Shown here: positions 8,227 through 16,040 of the stretch, piece after piece
Layout: each line of letters starts with the position of its first letter
Position numbering within the stretch: the first letter of the stretch is position 1
Assembly (NCBI GenBank): GCA_041689995.1
Contig: JBDNFD010000007.1
Span: 1-37,121, forward strand
From: DASSWG01 sp041689995
Lineage (GTDB): Bacteria; Bacteroidota; Bacteroidia; Flavobacteriales; Flavobacteriaceae
Direction of reading: 5' to 3'
DNA length: 37,121 nucleotides
Notes under the pieces: generated by a model
What the model was told of the DNA's origin: nothing
The model's input: the letters and a program-made list of their open reading frames with translations, nothing else
The model's database searches: none
Position numbers and translations under genes: made by a program

Positions 8227-9573
8227 ATGCAAATCCTTGCCCAAATCATTTTTATTGCGGCCCTCCTTTTTGGGATTGGCTTTTTTGCGAGAAATGTGAG
8301 TCGCTTGGTGCGAAATATCAGTTTAGGGAAAAAGCTTGACCGCAGCGATCGGAAAATAGAGCGTTGGGCGAACATGGTCCGAGTGGCATTGGGTCAATCC
8401 AAAATGGTGGTGCGTCCCATTCCTGGAATTCTGCACATTTTTGTATATGTCGGGTTCGTGATCATCAATATCGAAGTTTTAGAAATCATTCTTGACGGTA
8501 TTTTCGGAACGCACCGCATGTTCTCCTTTTTGGGTGGATTCTATGATTTTCTCATCGCCGCTTTTGAAATCCTTGCTTTTTTGGTGCTTTTTGGAGTGAT
8601 TGTTTTTTGGATACGAAGAAATATTCTGCGGATCAAACGCTTTTGGGCAAATGAAATGACATCTTGGCCAAAAAATGATGCCAATAATATATTGTATTTT
8701 GAAATGGTGCTAATGGTTCTGTTCTTAACAATGAACGCCGCCGACTATCAACTGCAAACTCTTCAAGTCGCTCATTATGCAAAAGAATCCGGTATTGTCG
8801 GCGCATTTCCCATTAGCCAAGTTTTATGGCCAATAATGGATGGTTTTAGTGTGAGTAGTTTGATTTTGATTGAACGCACTGCTTGGTGGGTACATATTCT
8901 TGGAATTTTATTCTTTCTGAATTATCTCTATTATTCCAAACATCTTCATATTTTATTGGCTTTTCCAAACACCTATTTTGCAAATTTGGAACCTCAAGGG
9001 AAATTTGATAATTTGGAGGCGGTGACGAAGGAGGTGAAAATGATGTTGGATCCAGATGCCGATCCTTTTGCCGCCCCGCCAGAAGAACCAGAAGGTGGAG
9101 AACCCGAAAAATTTGGCGCCAGCGATGTAATGGATCTCAATTGGGTGCAATTACTGAATGCCTATACGTGCACGGAATGCGGAAGATGCACCGATGAATG
9201 TCCTGCCAACCAAACCGGAAAAAAACTTTCCCCACGAAAAATTATGATGGATACCCGAGATAGGTTGGAAGAAGTGGGGCAAAATATCGAGAAAAATAAA
9301 GAATTCAAAGACGACGGAGAGCAGTTATTGAACGATTACATTACCCCAGAAGAACTCTGGGCATGCACAACCTGTAATGCTTGTGTGCAAGCTTGTCCGG
9401 TTGGAATTGATCCATTATCCATTATTGTCGATATGCGACGCTATTTGGTGATGGAACAAAGCGTGGCTCCCACTGAATTGAACAACGCTATGGGAAATAT
9501 CGAAAATAATGGTGCGCCCTGGCCTTATAATCAAATGGATAGGCTGAACTGGATGGATGAAACCAATAGTTGA
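8227..9573 (+). CDS. cytochrome b / 4Fe-4S fusion protein, HdrED- or GlcF-like
   Basis: Membrane electron-transfer protein of 448 residues. The N-terminal half has about five hydrophobic helices with histidines in GILHIFVYVGF and WWVHILGILFFL...YYSKHLHILLAFP, the pattern of NarI/DsrM/HdrE-type b-heme proteins. The C-terminal half carries two classical ferredoxin motifs, CTECGRCTDECP (C315, C318, C321, C325) and CTTCNACVQACP (C380, C383, C386, C390), each expected to hold a [4Fe-4S] cluster. An acidic linker (about 275-300, EEPEGGEPE) joins the halves. The next gene encodes the CCG-domain subunit that completes an HdrD-like unit. Quinone or quinol is the likely membrane partner (family inference); the soluble substrate is unknown. 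Methanogen-type heterodisulfide reduction is not expected in Bacteroidota. Confidence 0.85.
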   Translation: MQILAQIIFIAALLFGIGFFARNVSRLVRNISLGKKLDRSDRKIERWANMVRVALGQSKMVVRPIPGILHIFVYVGFVIINIEVLEIILDGIFGTHRMFSFLGGFYDFLIAAFEILAFLVLFGVIVFWIRRNILRIKRFWANEMTSWPKNDANNILYFEMVLMVLFLTMNAADYQLQTLQVAHYAKESGIVGAFPISQVLWPIMDGFSVSSLILIERTAWWVHILGILFFLNYLYYSKHLHILLAFPNTYFANLEPQGKFDNLEAVTKEVKMMLDPDADPFAAPPEEPEGGEPEKFGASDVMDLNWVQLLNAYTCTECGRCTDECPANQTGKKLSPRKIMMDTRDRLEEVGQNIEKNKEFKDDGEQLLNDYITPEELWACTTCNACVQACPVGIDPLSIIVDMRRYLVMEQSVAPTELNNAMGNIENNGAPWPYNQMDRLNWMDETNS

Positions 9574-9657
9574 AACTAAATTGTCTGGTCTTCTTTTCAG
9601 TTGCCACAAAAATTTGTTAACGGCAAATTATTGGGCTATAAATTTAACATTAACATT

Positions 9658-10449
9658 ATGGCAGAAAAAATAAAAGTCCCCACAATGGCGGAATATATGG
9701 CGGAAGGCAAAAAACCCGAAATCCTATTTTGGATAGGTTGTATGGGAAGTTTTGACGATCGTGCCAAGAAAGTGACCAAAGCTTTCGTGAAATTATTGCA
9801 CCGAGCCAAAGTTGACTTTGCGGTTTTGGGCACCGAAGAAAGTTGCACCGGTGATCCGGCCAAGCGTATGGGAAATGAATTTTTGTTTCAAATGCAGGCC
9901 GTCGGTAATATTGAAGTGCTTAATGGTTATGAAATAGAAAAAATCATTACTGCTTGCCCGCATTGTTTCAACACCATTAAAAATGAATATCCCGAATTGG
10001 GCGGTAATTACGAGGTGATGCACCACACCCAATTTTTAAAATACCTTTTGGAAGAGGGAAGGCTAAAAGTGGAAGGTGGAAAATTCAAAGGAAAACGCAT
10101 CACTTTCCACGATCCTTGTTATTTGGGCAGGGGAAATGGGGAATACGAAGCTCCGCGTGATCTACTTCGGAAATTGGAGGTGGAACTGGTGGAAATGCGA
10201 AAATGTAAAAGTGCGGCACTTTGTTGTGGTGCAGGTGGCGGACAAATGTTCAAAGAACCTGAAAAGGGTGACAAAGACGTAAATATTCTTCGAACCGAGC
10301 AAGCCATCGAAACCAAACCTGAAATCATTGCTTCAGGTTGTCCTTTTTGCAATACCATGTTGAACGATGGCGTTAAAGGAAAGGAAAAAGAAGATGACAT
10401 TGTGGTCATGGACGTTGCAGAAATGATTGCCAACGCCGAGGAGTTGTAG
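9658..10449 (+). CDS. CCG-domain (HdrB/GlpC-like) Fe-S oxidoreductase subunit
   Basis: 263-residue cysteine-rich protein with two CCG-type domains, as in heterodisulfide reductase HdrB/HdrD, glycolate oxidase GlcF and GlpC. The second domain is complete: C154 (HDPCYLGRG), C189-C190 (CCGAGGGQM) and C228/C231 (GCPFC). The first is degenerate: C28, a single C63 in ESCTGDP instead of a pair, and C100/C103 (CPHC). So probably only the second site holds a special [4Fe-4S] cluster or redox-active thiols. Automatic labels call it 'CoB-CoM heterodisulfide reductase', but no coenzyme M system is expected here. The ATG at 9658 is preferred over the TTG at 9601. It lies 84 bases after the cytochrome b/Fe-S gene and most likely forms a complex with it. 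Substrate unknown. Confidence 0.85.
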   Translation: MAEKIKVPTMAEYMAEGKKPEILFWIGCMGSFDDRAKKVTKAFVKLLHRAKVDFAVLGTEESCTGDPAKRMGNEFLFQMQAVGNIEVLNGYEIEKIITACPHCFNTIKNEYPELGGNYEVMHHTQFLKYLLEEGRLKVEGGKFKGKRITFHDPCYLGRGNGEYEAPRDLLRKLEVELVEMRKCKSAALCCGAGGGQMFKEPEKGDKDVNILRTEQAIETKPEIIASGCPFCNTMLNDGVKGKEKEDDIVVMDVAEMIANAEEL

Positions 10450-10501
10450 AAGAACAATGGTTTCAAATTTCAATTATTTCCAATATAAAATATAAAATTA
10501 T

Positions 10502-10984
10502 ATGTTAGTGCCATTTGAAGAATTGCCAGGAGAAGCACGAGTTTGGATATATCAAGCAAACCGGTCTTTCGCTGAAAAGGAGCTCGCGGAAATAAAGCTA
10601 AAGTTAGATGAATTTATTGAAAGCTGGACCGCTCATGGTGCTGATTTGAAAGCTGGATATGATCTTAAATACCGACGTTTCATCACTATTGGTCTGGATC
10701 AAGAAAAAACTGCGGCCTCAGGTTGTTCCATCGATGCTTCCGTGTATTTTATTCAAAGTTTGGAAAAAAAATACAAGGTGGAATTGTTGGACAAAATGAA
10801 TGTCTCCTACAAACAAGGTGAATATGTTGCCTATAAACAATTGCTCGATTTCAAAAAAATGGTGAAAAACCGGTCTGTTTCCGAAAATACCATCGTCTTC
10901 AACAATTTGGTTCATAACAAAGAAGAATACGAAAATAGTTGGGAAGTACCTTTAAAAGAAAGTTGGCACAATCGTTTTTTATAA
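10502..10984 (+). CDS. conserved Bacteroidota protein of unknown function (often mislabelled 'ABC transporter ATPase')
   Basis: 160-residue soluble protein beginning MLVPFEELPGEARVWIYQANR. Homologues in Flavobacteriia often carry the label 'ABC transporter ATPase', but I see no Walker A, ABC signature or Walker B motif, and the length is far below an ABC ATPase. It has an alpha/beta character, a central ASGCSIDASV segment and a C-terminal SWEVPLKESWHNRFL tail. No signal peptide or membrane segment is visible. It follows the CCG-domain gene by 52 bases and is probably its operon partner, which suggests a link to that electron-transfer unit, for example in maturation (speculative). Confidence 0.8.
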   Translation: MLVPFEELPGEARVWIYQANRSFAEKELAEIKLKLDEFIESWTAHGADLKAGYDLKYRRFITIGLDQEKTAASGCSIDASVYFIQSLEKKYKVELLDKMNVSYKQGEYVAYKQLLDFKKMVKNRSVSENTIVFNNLVHNKEEYENSWEVPLKESWHNRFL

Positions 10985-11059
10985 TTGGCGTTTCATGAAA
11001 TATCCACTGGAATTTTCCCGGAATAGCCTTTTGTTCTATCAGCCTTGAATCGGTCTTTT

Positions 11060-13990
11060 ATGAAGTATTTTATTCTTTTATTTTTCACGCTTTTCTATAT
11101 TTCCCTTTCCGCCCAAGAAGCCAATCCGCTTTTGACAGAAGACCTGCCTGACGGCAAGGCAGGTTTTGTAGCTCAAAAAAAATGGACCGATAGTATTTAC
11201 AATCAAATGACTTTAAAAGAAAAAGTGGGTCAACTATTTATGGTCCAGGTTTTTTCAACAGAACCGGAACAGGTCAGGGACAGCATTATAGAGCTTATAA
11301 ATGATTACCATATTGGTGGTATAATATTCACCAAAGGCGGGCCCGTGCGCCAAGCAAAACTTACCAATCAATTTCAAGACATGACAAAAGTGCCCCTGTT
11401 GATTGCCATGGACGCCGAGTGGGGTCTTGCCATGCGGTTGGATTCCACGTATGCTTTTCCTTGGAATATGACCTTGGGCGCAATAAATGATAATGAATTG
11501 ATCCGAAAAGCTGGTGAGCAAATTGGGAAACATTGTAAGCGTTTGGGGGTGCAAATAAATTTCGCTCCGGTGGTTGATATCAACACAAATCCAGATAATC
11601 CCATTATTGGAAACCGTTCCTTTGGCGAAGACAAAATTAACGTAACGCAAAAAGCAATCGCTTGTATGAATGGAATGCATAGCGAAGGAATTTTGTCCAG
11701 TGCCAAGCATTTTCCGGGGCATGGCGATACTGATCAGGATTCCCACAAAACGCTGCCAACAATTGGTTTTTCTCGGATTAGGCTCGATTCAGTGGAACTT
11801 TATCCTTTTAGAAAATTGATCGAAAATGGAGTTTCTAGTGTAATGATCGCACATTTGAATGTTCCGGCTCTCGAACCCTCGAACATTCCTTCATCCTTGT
11901 CAAAAAAGATTGTCACAGATTTGTTGAAGCAGAAGATGGGTTTTCATGGCTTGGTTTTCACCGATGCATTAAATATGCGCGGAGTTGCGGATTATGATGA
12001 ACCAGGGAAAGTGGATTTGGAAGCTTTTTTAGCCGGAAATGATATTTTACTCATTTCGGAAAGTGTGCCGAAAGCTTCAGAAAAAATAATCGAGGCTTAT
12101 CACGAAGGAATAATTTCGGAACAAAGGTTGGCACATTCGGTCCGAAAAATTTTATACGCAAAATATAAAGCTGGATTAAATCATTTTGTTCCTGTGGAAA
12201 CCGCTTATTTATATAAAGATTTGAACAAGATTCAAGATGATGTACTTTACTATGAGTTAATGGAAAATGCTGCCACTGTCATTAAAAACGACAAAGGAAT
12301 TTTGCCCATTAAAAATTTGGAAAAGAGAAGCATTGCTTATGTGGAAATGGGAGATGCCGGAGGCAATACCTTTTACGACCAACTCAACGACTACGCAAAA
12401 GTAGATCGGGTCAGCGCGGAACATTTAGATGAATTACTGCAAAAATTGAACGCCTATAATTATGTGATTGTCGGTTTTCACAAATCGAATACTAATCCGT
12501 GGAAATCTTATAAATTTACGGATAAAGAATTAGTTTGGCTACATGAGATAGCCAGAAAAAATGTTACCGTTCTCGATGTTTTTGCAAGTCCATATGCCTT
12601 GTTGGACATAAAAAGCACTACAAATTTGGAAGGAATTCTTGTAAGTTATCAAAACAGTGAAATTTCCCAAAAAGTAAGTGCACAAATATTATTTGGTGCC
12701 CGTGGTGCGTCGGGAAATTTGCCCGTGAGTATCGGAAAGGAATTTCCGCAAGGCACTGGTTATGTAACAAAATCCTTGAACCGTCTCTCTTATGGCCTTC
12801 CGGAAAGTGAAGGTCTAAATTCTTACAAACTGAGAAAGATCGATTCGATCATGAACTATGCCTTGGAAGAAAAAATGACCCCGGGCGCGCAAATTATAGT
12901 GGCAAGAAATGGAAGAGTGGTTTACCGCAAAAATTTTGGATTTCATACTTATGAAAAAAAATTGTCCGTCACAAATCAGGATGTATATGATTTGGCGTCG
13001 CTCACGAAAATTCTGGCCACTCTACCATTGATTATGGAGCTTGAGGAAAATGGGACGATTAATTTGGATACCAGTTTGAAAGAAATTCTTCCCATCACAA
13101 AACATTCGAATAAAGCGAACATTACCTTAAAAATGGCATTATCGCATTATGCGGGTTTTAAAGCATGGATTCCATATTACCAAAGCACTTTGGATCCGGA
13201 GACAGGGGAGCCGTCGAAAAGGTATTTCCGCACGGAATCCATGGGTGAATACAATATTCAAATTGCTGAAAATATGTTTATGCGGCATGATTTGATCGAT
13301 ACCATCTTCCAAACAATTGTGGATAGTGATCGCCTGAAAAAGAAGGAATATTTATATAGCGATCTGCCTTATTATTTGATGAAAAAATACTTGGAAAACC
13401 ATTACAATTCTTCATTGGATTATTTGAGTCAAGAGCATTTTTATAAATTGTTGGGAGCAAATCGGACAGGATATTTGCCCCGTGAAAAATTTGAAATAGA
13501 TCAAATCATACCTTCCGAAATCGATACGGTTTGGCGTAAACAAACAGTGCAAGGATTTGTTCACGATGAAGGTGCTGCAATGTTGGGCGGAATCGGTGGA
13601 CATGCCGGTCTGTTCAGCAATGCAAACGGGGTGGCAAAAATCATGCAAATGTATCTCAATGGCGGTTATTACGGTGGAAAACGTTATTTTCAGGAAAAGA
13701 CAATTAGCAAATTCAATACATGCAATTACTGCGGTGAAGATGTGAGAAGGGGAGTAGGATTCGACAAACCGCAACTGAAAGGCATAGGGCCGACTTGCGG
13801 CTGTGTTTCCTTGAAAAGCTTTGGCCACAGCGGTTTTACCGGCACTTACACATGGGCGAATCCGGAAACGGGAATTTTGTACGTTTTTCTGTCAAATCGG
13901 GTTTTTCCACATAGATCCAATAGAAAGTTGATCACAGAAAATATCCGCACTGAGATTCAACGTGCCATTAATGAGGCCATCGATTTTTAG
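11060..13990 (+). CDS. secreted GH3 beta-N-acetylhexosaminidase fused to a serine hydrolase (class C beta-lactamase-like)
   Basis: 976-residue two-domain protein. A signal peptide ends at LSAQ near residue 19. Residues about 45-390 form a GH3 domain of the NagZ type: MDAEWGLAMRLD, KHFPGHGDTDQDSH (the His/Asp loop typical of NagZ) and the probable nucleophile aspartate in FTDALNMRGV. A GH3 C-terminal alpha/beta domain follows to about 590. Residues about 600-970 form a serine hydrolase of the AmpC/penicillin-binding fold: SLTK in DLASLTKILAT as the SxxK motif, YSD in LYSDLPYYL in place of YxN, and HSGFTGT in place of KTG. The protein probably trims peptidoglycan sugars and peptides or esters in the periplasm. 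The ATG at 11060 precedes a clean signal peptide; the TTG at 11045 is an alternative. A palindrome at 11142-11164 encodes part of the linker. Confidence 0.9.
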   Translation: MKYFILLFFTLFYISLSAQEANPLLTEDLPDGKAGFVAQKKWTDSIYNQMTLKEKVGQLFMVQVFSTEPEQVRDSIIELINDYHIGGIIFTKGGPVRQAKLTNQFQDMTKVPLLIAMDAEWGLAMRLDSTYAFPWNMTLGAINDNELIRKAGEQIGKHCKRLGVQINFAPVVDINTNPDNPIIGNRSFGEDKINVTQKAIACMNGMHSEGILSSAKHFPGHGDTDQDSHKTLPTIGFSRIRLDSVELYPFRKLIENGVSSVMIAHLNVPALEPSNIPSSLSKKIVTDLLKQKMGFHGLVFTDALNMRGVADYDEPGKVDLEAFLAGNDILLISESVPKASEKIIEAYHEGIISEQRLAHSVRKILYAKYKAGLNHFVPVETAYLYKDLNKIQDDVLYYELMENAATVIKNDKGILPIKNLEKRSIAYVEMGDAGGNTFYDQLNDYAKVDRVSAEHLDELLQKLNAYNYVIVGFHKSNTNPWKSYKFTDKELVWLHEIARKNVTVLDVFASPYALLDIKSTTNLEGILVSYQNSEISQKVSAQILFGARGASGNLPVSIGKEFPQGTGYVTKSLNRLSYGLPESEGLNSYKLRKIDSIMNYALEEKMTPGAQIIVARNGRVVYRKNFGFHTYEKKLSVTNQDVYDLASLTKILATLPLIMELEENGTINLDTSLKEILPITKHSNKANITLKMALSHYAGFKAWIPYYQSTLDPETGEPSKRYFRTESMGEYNIQIAENMFMRHDLIDTIFQTIVDSDRLKKKEYLYSDLPYYLMKKYLENHYNSSLDYLSQEHFYKLLGANRTGYLPREKFEIDQIIPSEIDTVWRKQTVQGFVHDEGAAMLGGIGGHAGLFSNANGVAKIMQMYLNGGYYGGKRYFQEKTISKFNTCNYCGEDVRRGVGFDKPQLKGIGPTCGCVSLKSFGHSGFTGTYTWANPETGILYVFLSNRVFPHRSNRKLITENIRTEIQRAINEAIDF
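11142..11164 (+). repeat. REP-like palindrome inside the GH3/serine hydrolase gene
   Basis: ACCTGCCT (11142-11149) is the exact reverse complement of AGGCAGGT (11157-11164), with a 7-base loop GACGGCA. It lies in frame and encodes DLPDGKAGF just after the signal peptide, in a region that needs no fixed structure. The local GC content is clearly above that of the gene. The form recalls short GC-rich palindromes that recur in Bacteroidota genomes and occasionally insert into coding regions. I found no second copy in this window. Confidence 0.55.
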
Positions 13991-14104
13991 TTTGATTTTT
14001 TTGGGTGAACTATTCTTTTAAAGTATTTTTAATCCCTGTTTGCGAACAACAAACAAATCCCGATTCATGAAAAAGTCGAATGTTTCGGAAATAAAAGTGG
14101 ACCA

Positions 14105-15232
14105 ATGAAAATAGCAATTGTGTGTTACCCAACTTTTGGGGGAAGTGGTGTTGTTGCGACCGAATTAGGCATGGCACTTTCCAAAAGAGGGCATGAAATT
14201 CATTTCATCACCTACAAACAACCGGTGCGCCTCAACCATTTATCAAGCAAAATTCATTACCATGAGGTAAATGTTCCCGAATACCCACTATTTCATTTCC
14301 AGCCTTATGAACTGGCTTTGTCCAGCAAATTGGTGAATATGGTGAAACTTTATAAAATTGATCTGCTGCACGTGCATTATGCCATTCCGCATGCGTACGC
14401 TGGTTATATGGCGAAACAAATGTTGCTCGAAGAAAACATAAATCTTCCCATGGTCACCACCTTGCATGGAACCGATATTACCCTGGTGGGAAGCCACCCA
14501 TTCTATAAACCTGCTGTCACTTTTAGTATTAATCACAGTGATATGGTGACCTCTGTTTCACAAAGTTTGAAAGAAGATACGTTGCGGCTTTTCAAGGTGA
14601 AAAAAGATATTCAGGTGATTCCCAATTTCATCGATTCATCTAAAATAAACAAATTATATACCGATTGCGATCGCGGAATTATGGCGGCGGAAGATGAAAA
14701 AATAATCACTCATGTGAGCAATTTTAGACCCGTGAAGCGCATTGATCACGTCATTGATATTTTCTATTTAATTCAAAAGAAAATCAAAGCAAGACTAATG
14801 ATGGTCGGCCAAGGACCCGAACGGGAAATGGCTGAAAATAAAGTTGAACAACTAGGAATTCAAGACAAAGTGAGCTTTCTGGGCCAGAGTAATGAAGTGG
14901 ATAAAATTTTGTGCTTTTCCGATTTGTTCCTTCTTCCTTCCGAAAAAGAAAGTTTTGGTTTGGCCGCATTGGAAGCAATGGTGCACGGAGTTCCCGTGAT
15001 TTCTTCAAATACTGGCGGTCTTTCGGAAGTAAATAAAGATGGTTTTTCAGGGTTTTTATGTGAAGTGGCAGATGTCGAAAATATGGCGAAAAAGGCTATT
15101 TATATTTTGGAAGATGAAAACAGATTGAAAGAATTTAAAGAAAATGCAAAAATAATGGCATCAAATTTCTCCTTGGAAGCCGTGGTTCCCCTTTATGAAA
15201 AGGTTTACCAACAAGCTATGCGGGGCTTTTGA
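14105..15232 (+). CDS. bshA: N-acetyl-alpha-D-glucosaminyl L-malate synthase
   Basis: GT-B fold glycosyltransferase (family GT4) of 375 residues that transfers GlcNAc from UDP-GlcNAc to L-malate, the first step of bacillithiol synthesis in the cytosol. The N-terminal IAIVCYPTFGGSGVVATELG is the BshA signature, with the Gly-rich loop near residues 11-14. HVHYAIPHAYAGYMAKQ, TLHGTDITLVG and SVSQSLKEDTLRLF are also typical. The donor-site motif EKESFGLAALEAMVHGVPVISSN lies near residue 280. BshB and BshC would be needed elsewhere in the genome. The gene stands alone 114 bases after the GH3 gene and converges on the outer-membrane protein gene. Confidence 0.95.
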   Translation: MKIAIVCYPTFGGSGVVATELGMALSKRGHEIHFITYKQPVRLNHLSSKIHYHEVNVPEYPLFHFQPYELALSSKLVNMVKLYKIDLLHVHYAIPHAYAGYMAKQMLLEENINLPMVTTLHGTDITLVGSHPFYKPAVTFSINHSDMVTSVSQSLKEDTLRLFKVKKDIQVIPNFIDSSKINKLYTDCDRGIMAAEDEKIITHVSNFRPVKRIDHVIDIFYLIQKKIKARLMMVGQGPEREMAENKVEQLGIQDKVSFLGQSNEVDKILCFSDLFLLPSEKESFGLAALEAMVHGVPVISSNTGGLSEVNKDGFSGFLCEVADVENMAKKAIYILEDENRLKEFKENAKIMASNFSLEAVVPLYEKVYQQAMRGF

Positions 15233-15260
15233 TGCCATTTTATAATTTAAAAGACTTTAT

Positions 15261-15752
15261 TTAGAATTGATAACGAATACCCAAAGCGATATCAAAATCC
15301 ACATCATCGTGGAAATCGTCAAATCCAAATTCTGGTCTAAAATCTAACGATACCATTAGTGGAATATCGAAATTATATTCGATCCCAACATCACCGGCAA
15401 GAAAAACATAGGTATTGCTCGGACCATCGTCACCAGAACCATCGTTGTCAAAATTGTAGAACCCAATTCCTGCTCCCGGTCCAGCGAACCAATTGAAGCC
15501 ACCGTCAATGTTCCAAACCCATTGGTAAATTCCAGTAAGTTGGAAGGCATTGTAATGTTTGCCATCCCGAATACCCAAATCTAGTTCCAAGCGATTGTTT
15601 TCACCACCCAGTGCACGTTGATAAGATATTTCAGCACCAAATCCATCGCTGTCTCCAAGACGCAACCCTAATGCATTTTTTGAAATGCTTTGCGCGTTTG
15701 ATAAGAAAACCGTTCCTGCAATAAGTACGGCTGTACAAATTAATCTTTTCAT
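15261..15752 (-). CDS. small outer-membrane beta-barrel protein
   Basis: 163-residue protein with a cleavable signal peptide (MKRLICTAVLIAGTVFLSNAQ, cut after residue 21). The rest alternates hydrophobic and polar residues in about eight strands (FGAEISYQRAL, NRLELDLGIR, FQLTGIYQWVW, FAGPGAGIGFYNF, VGIEYNF, VSLDFRPEFGF, IALGIRYQF) and ends in phenylalanine, as expected for a BAM substrate. It resembles small porin-like or OmpW/OmpX-sized barrels; ligand or function is unknown. An acidic loop (NFDNDGSGDDGPS) could face the surface. A -7 element lies at 15775-15782 upstream on its strand. It converges on bshA with a 28-base gap and is divergent from the CHRD lipoprotein gene. Confidence 0.85.
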   Translation of the reverse strand: MKRLICTAVLIAGTVFLSNAQSISKNALGLRLGDSDGFGAEISYQRALGGENNRLELDLGIRDGKHYNAFQLTGIYQWVWNIDGGFNWFAGPGAGIGFYNFDNDGSGDDGPSNTYVFLAGDVGIEYNFDIPLMVSLDFRPEFGFDDFHDDVDFDIALGIRYQF

Positions 15753-15774
15753 GATTTTTCAGGTTTTGTTTCTG

Positions 15775-15782
15775 CAAAGATA
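15775..15782 (-). promoter_or_regulatory. -7 promoter element (TATCTTTG) of the outer-membrane protein gene
   Basis: The minus strand reads TATCTTTG, a TAnnTTTG match, 22 bases upstream of the start at 15752. Confidence 0.45.
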
Positions 15783-15985
15783 TTTTGAAAAACCGTGCGC
15801 CGCCTAAAGATGACCGCCAACCTTGTGTTAACAATACTTAAATTAAGTTAATAGTGCCCACAGTTCGGGCTTAATCTTTAAGAGACACCTTTTATTTTCA
15901 AAATTTTTTTTTGTTTCCATAGATTGTTCGAATGAATTTCGGTAATATTAACGAAGGCTTAACGAACGAACATCCAATAGAAAAA

Positions 15986-15993
15986 TAATTTTG
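15986..15993 (+). promoter_or_regulatory. -7 promoter element (TAATTTTG) of the CHRD lipoprotein gene
   Basis: TAATTTTG fits TAnnTTTG and lies 47 bases before the ATG at 16041. Immediately before that ATG is AAAAAGGAATAA, one of few leaders here with a purine-rich Shine-Dalgarno-like stretch. Confidence 0.45.
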
Positions 15994-16040
15994 CCGTTCA
16001 ACATGGGAACAATTCGTATTAACTCAAAAAAAAGGAATAA

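Larger units (their letters stand above)
15753..16040. promoter_or_regulatory. divergent intergenic region with inverted GTTCG/CGAAC motifs
   Basis: This 288-base gap holds -7 elements for both flanking genes. Between them are a hairpin-capable GCCC/GGGC pair around 15857-15871 and a cluster of GTTCG, CGAAC, GTTCA and GAAC words between about 15927 and 16013 that form several inverted pairs. They could be an operator or chance in AT-rich DNA. No coding region or RNA gene is recognisable here. Confidence 0.35.

Noticed and set aside
9658..10449. methanogen-type CoB-CoM heterodisulfide reductase
   Set aside because: Only the fold matches; coenzymes M and B are not expected in Bacteroidota and the first CCG site is degenerate.
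10502..10984. ABC transporter ATPase
   Set aside because: No Walker A, Walker B or signature motif is present and the protein is only 160 residues long.
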